Shown here one piece after another: positions 46,845-56,153 of a stretch of 64,000 nucleotides of DNA. The notes under the pieces were generated by a model. It was not told where the DNA came from, did not search any database, and saw only the letters and a program-made list of their open reading frames with translations. The position numbers were made by a program, and so were the translations under genes. Source of the stretch: JAKFWF01 sp963750535 (GTDB taxonomy: Bacteria; Pseudomonadota; Alphaproteobacteria; Rhizobiales; Hyphomicrobiaceae); assembly GCA_963750535.1 (NCBI GenBank), contig CAVVRF010000002.1, positions 124,001-188,000 on the forward strand. The letters run 5' to 3'. How positions within the stretch are numbered: position 1 is the first letter of the stretch; every line of letters begins with the position of its first letter.

Positions 46845-47752
46845 TGGCCGGCGCCGATCGCGATCAACCGTTCGAACCTCTTCAGCGCAAGGTGGTGATC
46901 GATGTCGCCGAGCGCGGGGGCGCCCGCTCGATCGCCGGCGCGATGACGGACCTCATCGAGCCGCCGCCCGATGCCTTGACGCTGTTCGAGCACGGCAAGG
47001 AGTGGCGGATCGAGGCCTATTACCATCCGCTTCCCGACTTGCAGCAGCTTGCGCGCGATCTCGAGGCGGCGTGCGGCATGCCGGTGCCTGCGATCAGGGT
47101 CGAGGAGGTGCCGCAGGAGAACTGGGTCCGCCTGTCGCAGCAGGCGCTGCCTCCGGTCATTGCCGGCCGCTTCACGATTCATGGCAGCCACGATCGCGAT
47201 CGGGTCGCCCGTGGCCCGAACAGCATCCTGATCGATGCCGGCGAAGCGTTCGGAACCGCCCATCACGCAACAACGCAGGGCTGCCTTGCGGCCATCGACC
47301 GGGTCACGCGCCGGCGTCGCTACCGGCGTGTGCTCGATCTGGGATGCGGGTCGGGTGTGCTTGCAATCGCGGTGGCGCGCATCCTGCCGCGGGCGCGGAT
47401 CTTGGCCAGCGATCTCGACCACCAGTCGGTGGTGGTCGCCAGGTCCAACATGCGGGTGAACGGCGTCGGCAGCCGCATAACGGCCGTTGTCGCGGCGGGC
47501 CTGCAGCATCCGACCCTGCGCTCGAGCGCGCCCTATGATCTGCTCATAGCGAACATCCTCGCCGGACCGCTGATTACCCTGTCGAAGACATTGGCGTCCG
47601 CCGTCGATCGGGGTGGAACGCTGATCCTCTCGGGCCTGCTGACGCCGCAGGCGGCGCAGGTGACGGCAGCGTACCTGGCATCCGGCTTTCGACTGGTGCG
47701 GCACGACCGCGTGTTCGGCTGGTCGACCCTGACGCTCGCGAAGGCGAATTGA
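46844..47752 (+). CDS. prmA: Ribosomal protein L11 methyltransferase-like protein
   Basis: 302-residue class I SAM-dependent methyltransferase expected to trimethylate lysines of ribosomal protein L11. Seen: substrate-domain ENWVRLSQQALPPVIAGRFT, AFGTAHHATTQGCLAAIDRV (the PrmA-specific GTGxHxTT-like motif), SAM motif I VLDLGCGSGVLAIAVARILP, the acidic SDLDHQSVVVA and the NILAGPLITLSKTLASAVDR catalytic region. First residue overlaps the DUF3754 stop, so the two are translationally coupled. Confidence 0.9.
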   Translation: MAGADRDQPFEPLQRKVVIDVAERGGARSIAGAMTDLIEPPPDALTLFEHGKEWRIEAYYHPLPDLQQLARDLEAACGMPVPAIRVEEVPQENWVRLSQQALPPVIAGRFTIHGSHDRDRVARGPNSILIDAGEAFGTAHHATTQGCLAAIDRVTRRRRYRRVLDLGCGSGVLAIAVARILPRARILASDLDHQSVVVARSNMRVNGVGSRITAVVAAGLQHPTLRSSAPYDLLIANILAGPLITLSKTLASAVDRGGTLILSGLLTPQAAQVTAAYLASGFRLVRHDRVFGWSTLTLAKAN

Positions 47753-47865
47753 ACCAACCCCAGCCGGTCACGCGAAGCGGAGCCGGCAGGTCGTGGCAAA
47801 GCATCCACGCCGCGGCCGCCGGCCCGCGCACAACGCAGGCCGGCAGCCGCGAACAGGAGAATGCC

Positions 47866-48153
47866 TCAGACTTCCCAGCGCGACGAGCCGAGTCCGCGGT
47901 TGGCCCACGCGCGCGGCGTGAACCGGTCGCGGGCACGGATCAGATGCAGCTCGTCGTCGGCAATGCCGATGTCGCGCAGCATGGCGTCATCCATCTCGGC
48001 CAGCTGATCGCGCAGTCGGCGATCGGAAGCCTCGCGGCGCACCCGCTCGGTCAAGCTCACCAGCCAGGTGCCGGTGGTGCGGAAGAACGAGCGCTTCGCC
48101 GCCGGCGCCTCGGCGGCATGATCGACAGTCATCAGCGCGGTAAACGGTCCCAT
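47866..48153 (-). CDS. DUF1127 protein
   Basis: 95-residue protein with a C-terminal DUF1127 domain (RLRDQLAEMDDAMLRDIGIA, DDELHLIRARDRF). DUF1127 proteins are small Arg-rich regulators abundant in alphaproteobacteria, some tied to RNA turnover and phosphate or stress response. N-terminal about 30 residues are Ala/Thr/Ser-rich and variable. Convergent with prmA. No partner gene. Confidence 0.85.
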   Translation of the reverse strand: MGPFTALMTVDHAAEAPAAKRSFFRTTGTWLVSLTERVRREASDRRLRDQLAEMDDAMLRDIGIADDELHLIRARDRFTPRAWANRGLGSSRWEV

Positions 48154-48617
48154 AGTGGTAGTCCCTCAAGCTTTGCAGGAGCCAAAGCAACCCCGGCCGC
48201 GAATTCGCAGCAGAAGCGCCAAGCTCCGGTTATGTTTCGGTTCTGATCGAACGACTAAGGGCAACTCGACGTGCGGGCCCCAGTCGGGTCAGGCGGGTCG
48301 TTTGTCGGACCCGGACGCTGTTTCTTCAGCGCCTCCGTCATGCGCCGCGTTAAACGGTCAGCACGACAGCAATTTCAGACATGCTCATCTCAACTTCTAT
48401 TTCCAGATCCCGATCCGGCTTCATCGTCCCGAGGAACGGTGTTGCCTGAAAAGGCATCAGTGTGCACTTAGATATGTCACACCACGGGTGGGCGGAAGGG
48501 GCCATGCCGCATCGCAGCAATGCGGCACCGACATGCGCGTACATTACGTCGCACCTCTGGTAACAATCTGATCATAATTCCATGAATGAGCCTGACGCGC
48601 ACCCGAGAGATTCGCCC
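48154..48617. other. Intergenic region upstream of aminopeptidase P and DUF1127
   Basis: 464 bases between divergent genes with no supported open frame. It is noticeably less GC-rich than the rest of the window near 48240-48580 and probably carries both promoters, back to back. I see no repeat or clear binding site. Confidence 0.45.
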
Positions 48618-50432
48618 ATGTTCCAGTCGTTCGATTCCCTTTCCGAAGCCGGTGCCGGCGCCGAGAGAACGGCCCGCGTCAGGGAGGTCATGGCGGCGAT
48701 GCGGCTCGACGCCTTCCTGGTGCCGCGCTCCGACGAGCACCAGGGCGAGTACGTTGCGCCATCCGCCGAGCGGCTCAGATGGCTGACCGGCTTTTCCGGC
48801 TCGGCTGGCATGGCGGCGGTCGGAACCACCAAGGCGGTCGTGCTCGTCGACGGCCGCTACACTCTCCAGGCGCGCCAGCAGGTGCCCGCCGAGACCTATG
48901 AGATCGCCCAGGTACCGCAAGCCAAGCTCACCGAATGGCTGACCGCGTCGCTGCGCGCGGGCGCGGTCGTCGGCTTCGATCCCTGGCTGCACACGGTCGC
49001 GGAAGTCGAGCGCCTGCAGACCGCCCTGCGGGATAAAGGCATCGGCTTGAAGCCGGTGTCCCGCAATCCCGTCGACGTGGCATGGGGCAAGGCGCGGCCG
49101 GTGCCGCCGCAAGGCCGTGTGCTGGTCCAGCCCTTGAAGCTCGCCGGGATGCGCGCCGAGGACAAGATCGGCAAGTTGCAGCAGCGGCTTGCCGCCGACG
49201 GCCAGGATGTCGTCGTCCTGACGCTGCCGGATTCGATCTGCTGGCTGCTCAACATCCGCGGCAGCGACATCGCCCACAACCCGGTGGTGCTGGCGTTCGC
49301 GATCGTCGCCGCCAAGGGCAAGCCGGAGCTGTTCATAGACGCCGCCAAGCTCGACGCGACGGTCAAGAGCCATCTGGCTGGCCTCGTCAAGGTATCGTCG
49401 CCATCGAAGCTCGCCGACCGCCTGACGGCGCTGAAGGATGCCGGCAAGCGCGTTCGCCTCGATCCCGAGACCGCGGCCTGGGCCATTGCGCGGCGGCTCG
49501 GCGGCCGCAACAAGATCGTCGAAGGAGCCGATCCTTGCATCGCCGCCAAGGCCCCGAAGACAGCGGCCGAAATTGCCGGCACCAAGGCCGCCCACCTGCG
49601 CGATGGTGCGGCGATGGCGCGCTTCCTCGCCTGGCTCGACCGCGAGGCGCCCGCCGGCTCGGTCGACGAGATCGGCGCCGCCCGCAAGCTCGAGGCGCTC
49701 CGCGCCGAGACAGGCGAGCTGCGCGAATTGTCGTTCGATACGATCTCCGGCGCGGGCCCCAACGGCGCCATCGTGCATTACCGCGTGACTACCGCGACCA
49801 ACCGAAAGCTGCAGCCCGGCGAGTTGTATCTGGTTGATTCAGGCGCGCAATACGCCGACGGCACCACCGATGTGACCCGCACCATCGCCGTCGGCAAGCC
49901 GACGCGCGAGATGTGCGCGCGCTATACGCTGGTGCTGAAGGGACATATCGCGATCGCCACCGCGCGCTTTCCGAAGGGCACCCGCGGCATCGAGCTCGAT
50001 CCCTTCGCCCGCCGCGCACTGTGGGACCACGGCCTCGATTTCGACCACGGCACCGGTCATGGCGTCGGCAGCTACCTGTCGGTGCACGAAGGCCCGCAAT
50101 CGATCTCGCGGCGCGGCCTCGCCGTATTGGAGCCGGGCATGATCTGCTCCAATGAGCCCGGCTACTACAAGGAAGGCGCCTACGGCATTCGCATTGAAAA
50201 CCTGGTGATCGTGACCCCGCCGCATCAGATCGCGGGTGGGGACCGGCCGATGATGGGCTTTGAAACCATCACATTCGTGCCGTACGACCGGCGCCTGATC
50301 GACCTTACGCTGCTCGACGCGCGCGAGCGTGCCTGGATCGACAGCTATCACGCCGAGGTGCGGCGCCTGATCCTGCCGCGACTCGACGGTACCGATCGCG
50401 CGTGGCTCGAAGCCGCCACCCGGGCTCTGTGA
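48618..50432 (+). CDS. Xaa-Pro aminopeptidase (M24B family)
   Basis: 604-residue metallopeptidase removing N-terminal residues before proline. Two N-terminal creatinase-like domains (RLDAFLVPRSDEHQGEYVAP, LPDSICWLLNIRGSDIAHNP) precede the pita-bread catalytic domain. Metal ligands are visible in LVDSGAQYADGTTDVTRTIA (two Asp), GTGHGVGSYLSVHEGPQSIS (His), ICSNEPGYYKEGAYGIRIEN (two Glu, with IENLVIV). Start placed at the ATG 48618 (GAGAG upstream); the ATG at 48582 lacks a ribosome-binding site. Confidence 0.94.
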   Translation: MFQSFDSLSEAGAGAERTARVREVMAAMRLDAFLVPRSDEHQGEYVAPSAERLRWLTGFSGSAGMAAVGTTKAVVLVDGRYTLQARQQVPAETYEIAQVPQAKLTEWLTASLRAGAVVGFDPWLHTVAEVERLQTALRDKGIGLKPVSRNPVDVAWGKARPVPPQGRVLVQPLKLAGMRAEDKIGKLQQRLAADGQDVVVLTLPDSICWLLNIRGSDIAHNPVVLAFAIVAAKGKPELFIDAAKLDATVKSHLAGLVKVSSPSKLADRLTALKDAGKRVRLDPETAAWAIARRLGGRNKIVEGADPCIAAKAPKTAAEIAGTKAAHLRDGAAMARFLAWLDREAPAGSVDEIGAARKLEALRAETGELRELSFDTISGAGPNGAIVHYRVTTATNRKLQPGELYLVDSGAQYADGTTDVTRTIAVGKPTREMCARYTLVLKGHIAIATARFPKGTRGIELDPFARRALWDHGLDFDHGTGHGVGSYLSVHEGPQSISRRGLAVLEPGMICSNEPGYYKEGAYGIRIENLVIVTPPHQIAGGDRPMMGFETITFVPYDRRLIDLTLLDARERAWIDSYHAEVRRLILPRLDGTDRAWLEAATRAL

Positions 50433-50521
50433 GGCAGTTTTTGGCACGGCTGTTAAGTATTCGGCAACCATGCAAGCCTCATGCTCCGAGCGAGGGGTTC
50501 TGGCCGGTTTCGAGGCATGGA

Positions 50522-51497
50522 ATGCGTTCGGTTACTTTATTGCGTTTCCTGCTGCTGATGATTGCGGGCCTGCTTGCGGTCACGGATGCCGCCATGGCGG
50601 AGGACCGCGCGACCTACACCGCTCTCGCTGGCTTGCCCGGCACCCGCTCGCAGGGCTATTCGATCGCGATCGCGCCACCCGGATATCCCGCTGTCGAGCT
50701 TTACGCCGAGGAGACCGGGCGCGGCCCGACGATCCTGTTCCTGCATGGCCTCGGCGCCTCGGGCTACGCGCTTCGCCGAATCATCCCGAGCCTCGCGGCG
50801 GCACACCGCGTCATCACCCTCGACCTGCGCGGCTTCGGCCGGTCCAGCAAACCGTTCGACCAGCATTACTCGGCGCTCGACCAGGCGGCGCACGTCAAGG
50901 AGTTCATCCGCCGTCGCGGCCTGACCGCGATCACCCTGGCCGGGCACTCCTTCGGCGGCGCCGTCGCGATCGCCCTCGCGCTCGACCTCAACCGCACCCA
51001 GCCGCAGCTAATCTCGCGCCTGATACTGATGAATGCGCCTGCCTTCCCGCAGCCGCTGTCGCCGGCGGTCGGATTCCTGCGCACGCCGGTGCTGGCGCAT
51101 CTGGCGCTCAACCTGATCCCGCCGCAGATCACGGCGCAGATGTCGCTGTCGAACGACATGGGCAATTTCGGCCACATCACCGACGACGATGTCGCGCGCT
51201 ATGCAACGCCGCTCGGCGAGTTCCGGCGGCGCCCACGCATTGATCACGACGGCCCAGCGCATCGTGCCGCCGAACCTGCCTGATCTGGTGCGGCGATATC
51301 CGACGATCCGCCAGCCGACGCTGCTGGTGTGGTGCCGCAGGGATCCGGTCGTGCCGCTGGTGACCGGCATCTCGCTGAAACGCATGCTGCCGCGCGCGCG
51401 CCTGCGCATCATCGGCGAATGCACGCATGTGCCGCCGGAGGAATCGCCCGGCGAGCTGCTGATGCACATGCAAATGTTCCTGTCGTCGCGGTACTGA
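50522..51497 (+). CDS. Exported alpha/beta hydrolase, one frameshift
   Basis: About 324 residues after correction. N-terminal signal (MRSVTLLRFLLLMIAGLLAV then AAMA) points to export. Alpha/beta-hydrolase core: TILFLHGLGASGYALRRIIP, RVITLDLRGFGRSSKPFDQH, and the nucleophile elbow TLAGHSFGGAVAIALALDL (Ser of GHSFGG). One extra base near 51223-51234 shifts the end; the true C-terminus reads VPPNLPDLVRRYPTIRQPTL, then VWCRRDPVVPLVTGISL (acid) and GECTHVPPEESPGE (catalytic His). Substrate unknown. First of three genes around an RraA-like protein. Confidence 0.8.
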
Positions 51498-51583
51498 TCG
51501 CATCGCTGCCATCCAGTTGTTGCAGGATGCCGCTCGACGTGGTGACATCGGGCAAATTTCCAACCGACCCGGGAGGTCGCCCG

Positions 51584-52282
51584 ATGCCGAGCCGCAGCAC
51601 GCGATCCGACGCCGACCTGTTCAGCCTGCTCAAATCGGAGCTGCAGACAGCGGTGGTCGGCGATGTGCTCGACCAGATGGGATTTCGCCGCCAGTTCCTG
51701 CCGCAGGCGATCCAGCCGCTGAAGTCCGCCATGAAGGTCGCCGGCCGCGCCATGCCGGTGCTCGAGGCCGACATTTTCGACGACGGGCGGCAGAGCTCGC
51801 GCGGCCCGCTGGCGCTGAAGCAGTTCGGCCTGATGCTGGAAGCTCTCGACGATCTCAAGGCAGGCGAGATCTACATCGCGACAGGCGCTTCGCTGCGCTA
51901 TGCGCTCTGGGGCGAGCTGATGAGCACGCGAGCCATGCATCTGAAGGCCGCCGGGGCGATTCTCGACGGCTACGTCAGGGATGCGACGCAGATCGAGGCG
52001 TTGGGCTTCACCGTGTTCAGTCGCGGGCTCTACGCGCAAGACCAGGGACCGCGCGGCAAGGTGATCGATTTCCGCTCGGCGATCGAGATCGATGGCGTGC
52101 GGATCGAGCCCGGCGCACTGCTGTTCGGTGACCGGGAAGGCGTTCTCGTGATCCCGCGCGAGGCCGAGGACGAGGCGATCCGCCGGTCGCTGGCGAAAGC
52201 GACGACCGAGGGCGAGGTCGGCAGGGCGATCCGCGCCGGCATGAGCACTGTCGAGGCCTGGAACAAGTTCGGAGTGATGTAA
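51584..52282 (+). CDS. RraA/LigK-family protein (putative aldolase)
   Basis: 232 residues from the ATG at 51584 (GGGAGG about 8 bases upstream). RraA-like fold shared by RNase E regulator RraA and the class II HMG/CHA aldolases. Seen: TAVVGDVLDQMGFRRQFLPQ, LALKQFGLMLEALDDLKAGE, MHLKAAGAILDGYVRDATQI with the Arg-Asp pair expected for the metal/aldolase site, and GVRIEPGALLFGDREGVLVI. It may be an aldolase or demethylmenaquinone-type decarboxylase-like enzyme; it should not be assumed to regulate RNase E. Distinct from ligK in sequence. The next gene starts 15 bases on. Confidence 0.8.
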   Translation: MPSRSTRSDADLFSLLKSELQTAVVGDVLDQMGFRRQFLPQAIQPLKSAMKVAGRAMPVLEADIFDDGRQSSRGPLALKQFGLMLEALDDLKAGEIYIATGASLRYALWGELMSTRAMHLKAAGAILDGYVRDATQIEALGFTVFSRGLYAQDQGPRGKVIDFRSAIEIDGVRIEPGALLFGDREGVLVIPREAEDEAIRRSLAKATTEGEVGRAIRAGMSTVEAWNKFGVM

Positions 52283-52297
52283 GGGGGAGATTTTTGC

Positions 52298-53489
52298 ATG
52301 ACAGCGACCAGCATTTGGCGGCTCGTCCTTGCCGCTGCCGCGGGCCTATTGATCGCGGCCGGCCCGGCAGCGGCCCAGGACCTGATAACCAAGAAGGAGG
52401 TGCTCGAGCTCGAGACCTTCAAGACACAATCGGGCAAAGAGCTAAAGAATGTGAAGGTCGGCTTTGAGAGCTACGGCACGCTCAACGCCGCCAAGTCGAA
52501 CGCAATCCTGATCTGCCACTTCTTCACGGGTACCTCGCACGCCGCCGGCAAGTACTCCGAAGCCGACAAGGTCGCGGGCTATTGGGACGCGATCATCGGG
52601 CCGGGCAAGGCGATCGACACCAACAAGTATTTCGTGGTTTCGGCCGATACGCTCGTCAACCTCGGCGCCGGCGACAAGAATGTGGTCACCACCGGACCGG
52701 CCTCGATCGACCCGGCGACGGGCAAGCCCTATGGCATGACGTTCCCGATCGTCACCTTCCGCGATTTCGTCGAGGTGCAGAAGAAGCTGGCCGACAAGCT
52801 AGGCATCACCAAGTTCGCGCTTGTGGCGGGCGCCTCGATGGGCGCGCTGCAGACCTACGAGTGGGCAACTGCATATCCCGACATGGTCGCCAAGATCATG
52901 CCGGTGATCGCCTTTGCCGAGGCCGACGCCAACCTGATCGCCTGGCTCGACATCTGGGCGACGCCGATCCGTCTCGATCCGAAGTGGAACGGCGGCGACT
53001 ACTACGGCCGCGAACCGCCGAACGCCGGACTCGCCCAGTCGCTGAAGATCGTGACGCTGCACGCCCAGCACTGGAAGTGGGCGAACGCCACCTTCGGCCG
53101 CAAGTGGGCCAAGGAGGGCGAGGATCCGGCGACCGGTTTCGACAAGCGCTTCGCGATCGAGACCGCGCTGGACGCGGCCGGGGCCGCGCGCGCCGCGACG
53201 TCCGACGCCAACCACTTCCTGTACCTCGTCAAGGCCAATCAGCTGTTCACTGCCGGCGGCGGAGCGACGGAAGCGCTGAAGCGGATCAAGGCGCCGATCC
53301 TGCTCATCACCCAGCCCGACGACCTCGTGTTCCATGCCGACGGCGTCAAGCAACTGGTCGATATCGTGAAAGCCGCCGGCGGCAAGATCGAGCACGTGAC
53401 GCTGGCCGGCTCGCGCGGACACCTCGACGGCGTGCTGTCGATGAAAGCAGGTCGAGGGCAAGATCGCGGCGTTCCTGGCGCAGCCATGA
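52298..53489 (+). CDS. Exported homoserine O-acetyltransferase-like alpha/beta hydrolase, one frameshift near the end
   Basis: About 396 residues with correction. Clear signal peptide (MTATSIWRLVLAAAAGLLIA followed by GPAAAQD), so the enzyme is periplasmic, unlike the cytoplasmic MetX it resembles. Seen: VGFESYGTLNAAKSNAILIC, the nucleophile LVAGASMGALQTYEWATAYP (Ser in GASMG), acid in ILLITQPDDLVFHADGVKQL, and His in SRGHLDGVL. One extra base near 53441-53449 hides the natural end KIAAFLAQP, with stop at 53487-53489. In vivo substrate unknown; a role in methionine synthesis is unlikely given the export signal. Confidence 0.82.
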
Positions 53490-53503
53490 GCGGATCCGAT
53501 CAG

Positions 53504-53527
53504 TGGCGCCAGCGAGGGCTGGCGCCA
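53504..53527. terminator. Perfect hairpin between the exported hydrolase and rnpB
   Basis: TGGCGCCAGC (53504-53513) and GCTGGCGCCA (53518-53527) with a GAGG loop. It lies between two convergent transcription units and is likely a shared terminator, although no clear T run follows. Confidence 0.6.
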
Positions 53528-53555
53528 TTGCCGACTGCTCGGGTCGAATTCAATT

Positions 53556-53986
53556 CTCCAGCCGGCCTGTAAGCCGGGTTCTGTCTGGGAGTTGCCTCCC
53601 GCGGCGGCCATTCGTCTGGAGCACGCATTGCTGCGGCCCTCGAGCAACCAACCCGGGTGACTGGCCTGGAAACCGGCTCGGCGCCAAGAGTTGCCTCTTT
53701 CGCCCGGTCACCCCTATTTGGTCTTGCTCCCGGTGGGGTTTGCCTGGACCGGTACCGTCGCCGGCACCGCGGTGCGCTCTTACCGCACCATTTCACCCTT
53801 ACCCGTCGCGAGCCCGAAAGCTCGGCGCGGGCGGTATCATTTCTGTGGCACTTTCCCTGGGGTCGCCCCCGGCGGCCGTTAGCCGCCACCGCGCTTCCTT
53901 GGAGCCCGGACTTTCCTCCACCCGCCGCGGCGCGGCCTTGCGGCCGTGGACGCTTCGAGCAGTGGCCGCCCGGCCGACTGGAGAAT
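53556..53986 (-). ncRNA. rnpB: RNase P RNA, bacterial class A
   Basis: Catalytic RNA of RNase P that matures tRNA 5' ends. On the minus strand the conserved P4/CR-I region GGAGGAAAGTCCGGGCTCC is at 53901-53919; the AGGGTGAAA...GGTGCGGTAAGAGCGCACC block is at about 53780-53805; and the 3' end ACAGAACCCGGCTTACAGGCC is at about 53563-53583. Ends pair as P1: both termini read GGAGAATT/GAATTCTCC next to GGCCGGCTGG and its complement. About 430 bases, normal for alphaproteobacteria. Boundaries are accurate to a few bases. Confidence 0.95.
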
Positions 53987-54192
53987 TCAATTCATGGGTG
54001 GTCGCGCCGGCCCGGTCAAGTGGCGCTCGTGCCGGCATCTGGCAGCAGCAATTGATGCCTGCTGCTAATGCAATGAAATTGAATGATTTTCCCGTATCGA
54101 GCATGAACGAATCATCGATACAATGCGTTACCTGCATTGTCCACTCGCTCGATTATCGAAGGTGCCAAGCACACGCGCAGAAGAGGGTTTAA

Positions 54193-54462
54193 ATGGCCGA
54201 CACCGACTTCCGCAGACAGCTCGAAGGCTTCAGCCTGACCACCGCCCAAATCCTTTATCGGATGCCGGACCACCCGTCATTGCTGCAAACCTACGTCTGG
54301 CAGGACTACGACCTGCATCCGATGTTTCCCAGATTGAAGAGCTTCCTGGATTTCTGGACGCAGAACCTGGAAGGCCGCCTGCACAAGGTGCTCGTCGCCC
54401 ACAGCCAACTGATCCGGCCGAGCGAGCTGAAGCTCGTCACCGCCGATTTCAAGCTGAACTGA
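54193..54462 (+). CDS. usg: Usg family protein
   Basis: 89-residue protein of the Usg family, named for its location upstream of trpF-type genes in some bacteria; function unknown. Seen: FRRQLEGFSLTTAQILYRMP, DHPSLLQTYVWQDYDLHPMF, FPRLKSFLDFWTQNLEGRLH and VLVAHSQLIRPSELKLVTAD. Complete, with the ATG at 54193. Its end overlaps by 14 bases the end of the convergent ATP12 gene. Confidence 0.88.
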   Translation: MADTDFRRQLEGFSLTTAQILYRMPDHPSLLQTYVWQDYDLHPMFPRLKSFLDFWTQNLEGRLHKVLVAHSQLIRPSELKLVTADFKLN

Positions 54463-55217
54463 GCGCCAGCAGACGGCTCGCCGCCTTCATTTCCGTCCAG
54501 CGGCCGGCACGCCGCGCCTCGGCTTCGTCGTCGCGACCCCACAGATCGGCCTGATGGTCCTCGTCGACGTGCGCCGCAGCCCATACCGCTTCGGCCGTGA
54601 TGTACCGATTGGCATGCGCCAATGCCAGCAGCGACGAGCCGGTCAACGTCGTGATCACGTGCAGGGTAGCGAGCGGCATCGCCGGAAACGCCGCAACCTT
54701 GTCGGCGATCCTTGCCAGCGTCGTCGCCGGCTGCGTCACCGGCATGATGCCTTCGGACAGAATGAAGCGCCCACCAAGCCAGCCTTCCGCCCATGCCAGT
54801 ATCGGATTCCACAGCCGCGACTGGCGCGCTACCAGCGTGTCCGGCCCATCGGCGCGGTAGAACAGCAGATCGCTGCCGGCATACTTGACGATGTCGGCCG
54901 CAACCTCGGCCTCGCGACCGCTGACGCCGTCGAGTGCGCTGTTGACGATGCGGGTCATCGGCATTGTCGCCGGATCGACCAGGGCGGACTTGCGACCGCC
55001 ACTCCTCGGCAATTGCCTCGGCCAGCGCCGCCGCCGGCAGCACCAGCCCCCGCTTGGCCGGCGTCCGCACCGGCCGGCCGTCGAGCAGCACGGCGAAGCC
55101 GTTATCCCGCGCGGCAACCGCGACCTCCTTGTAGAACCGCTTCGGCAGCGGCGGCCGCAGGCTGTCCTTGATATTGGCGGTGCCGGTCCTCGGTCGATCG
55201 TCGGGGAAAGAACTCAT
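54449..55217 (-). CDS. ATP12-family F1-ATPase assembly chaperone, one frameshift
   Basis: 255 residues after removing one extra base near 54998. N-terminal half: PPLPKRFYKEVAVAARDNGF followed by VLLDGRPVRTPAKRGLVLPA, LAEAIAEEW. C-terminal half in the next frame: RKSALVDPATMPMTRIVNSA, DIVKYAGSDLLFYRADGPDT, ILSEGIMPVTQPATTLARIA, GSSLLALAHANRYITAEAVW and DHQADLWGRDDEAEARRAGR. ATP12 binds the alpha subunit during F1 assembly in mitochondria and its alphaproteobacterial relatives. It follows the HAD phosphatase gene on the same strand with a 7-base gap. Confidence 0.87.
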
Positions 55218-55224
55218 TGTCGGC

Positions 55225-55902
55225 TCACGGCTGGAATTCCGGCGACAGGATGCGATCAATCGCCGGGATGAGATCTTCGTAGCTCGCCACGATCTCATGT
55301 GCGCCGGCGAGCTTCAGCTGGTCGACGGGGTGATAGCCCCAGGCGACGCCGATGCCGGCAACCTCGGCGTTCCGCGCCATCTCGATATCAAATATGGTAT
55401 CGCCGATCATCACCGTCGAGGCGGCGGTGGCACCGGTCTCCTGGATTGCGGTGCGGATCATCGACGGATGCGGCTTCGAGGGATGGCCGTCCGCGGTCTG
55501 GATGGTCACGAAACAGGGATGCAGGCCCATCCGGTCGAGGATCGCCTCGAGCCCGCGCCTGGATTTGCCGGTGGCGATACCGAGCACAGTGTCCGGCCGG
55601 GTGCTGAGCGCACGGATCACCTCGATTGCGTTGGGATAGACCGGCTCATGATGCGCCGGGTCCTGCCGCAGATCGAAGAACGCGGCCTTGTACGATTGGG
55701 CGACGCGTTCGACGAGCGCGTCATCGGCGTCGTGCAGCAGACGCGCAATGGCGTGGTGCAGCGACAGCCCAATGATCGACAGCGTCCGCTCGCGCGACAG
55801 CGCGGCCAAGCCATGCGCCGCGAACGCGCGATCCATCGCCGCCACGATCATGTGCTGGCTGTCGACGATGGTGCCGTCGCAATCGAAGATCACGAGGTTC
55901 AT
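55225..55902 (-). CDS. HAD-superfamily hydrolase (phosphoglycolate-phosphatase-like)
   Basis: 225-residue phosphatase. Motif I LVIFDCDGTIVDSQ (DxD nucleophile/acid pair), motif II around VLGIATGKSRRGLEAILDRM, and motif III/IV PSMIRTAIQETG and MIGDTIFDIEMARNAEVAG with the two Asp of GDTIFD. A helical cap sits after motif I. The start is the ATG at 55902; a longer reading starts at a TTG/GTG at 55944. Substrate not predictable; it is close to Gph-type and beta-phosphoglucomutase-type enzymes. Cotranscribed with ATP12, an arrangement seen in related genomes. Confidence 0.87.
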   Translation of the reverse strand: MNLVIFDCDGTIVDSQHMIVAAMDRAFAAHGLAALSRERTLSIIGLSLHHAIARLLHDADDALVERVAQSYKAAFFDLRQDPAHHEPVYPNAIEVIRALSTRPDTVLGIATGKSRRGLEAILDRMGLHPCFVTIQTADGHPSKPHPSMIRTAIQETGATAASTVMIGDTIFDIEMARNAEVAGIGVAWGYHPVDQLKLAGAHEIVASYEDLIPAIDRILSPEFQP

Positions 55903-56153
55903 GACGCAGGATGTAACATGGCCGGCCACCTCCTCCCAAGCCAACTATTTCGCGGCTGGGCAAGCGAGGATTTTCTTCGGCTGATCGTTGTGCCGGCGCC
56001 GCCCGGCCGGAAACTGCTCGTAGCACTGATGAATGGATGTGCCGGACTTGGGGCAACTGTGTCGCCGCATGAGGCACGCGAAGCTCCGATCAGCGGCAAC
56101 ATCGAAACCGAGGACGAGGACACGCCAACCAGTGCTTCCCTCGTCATCCCCGC

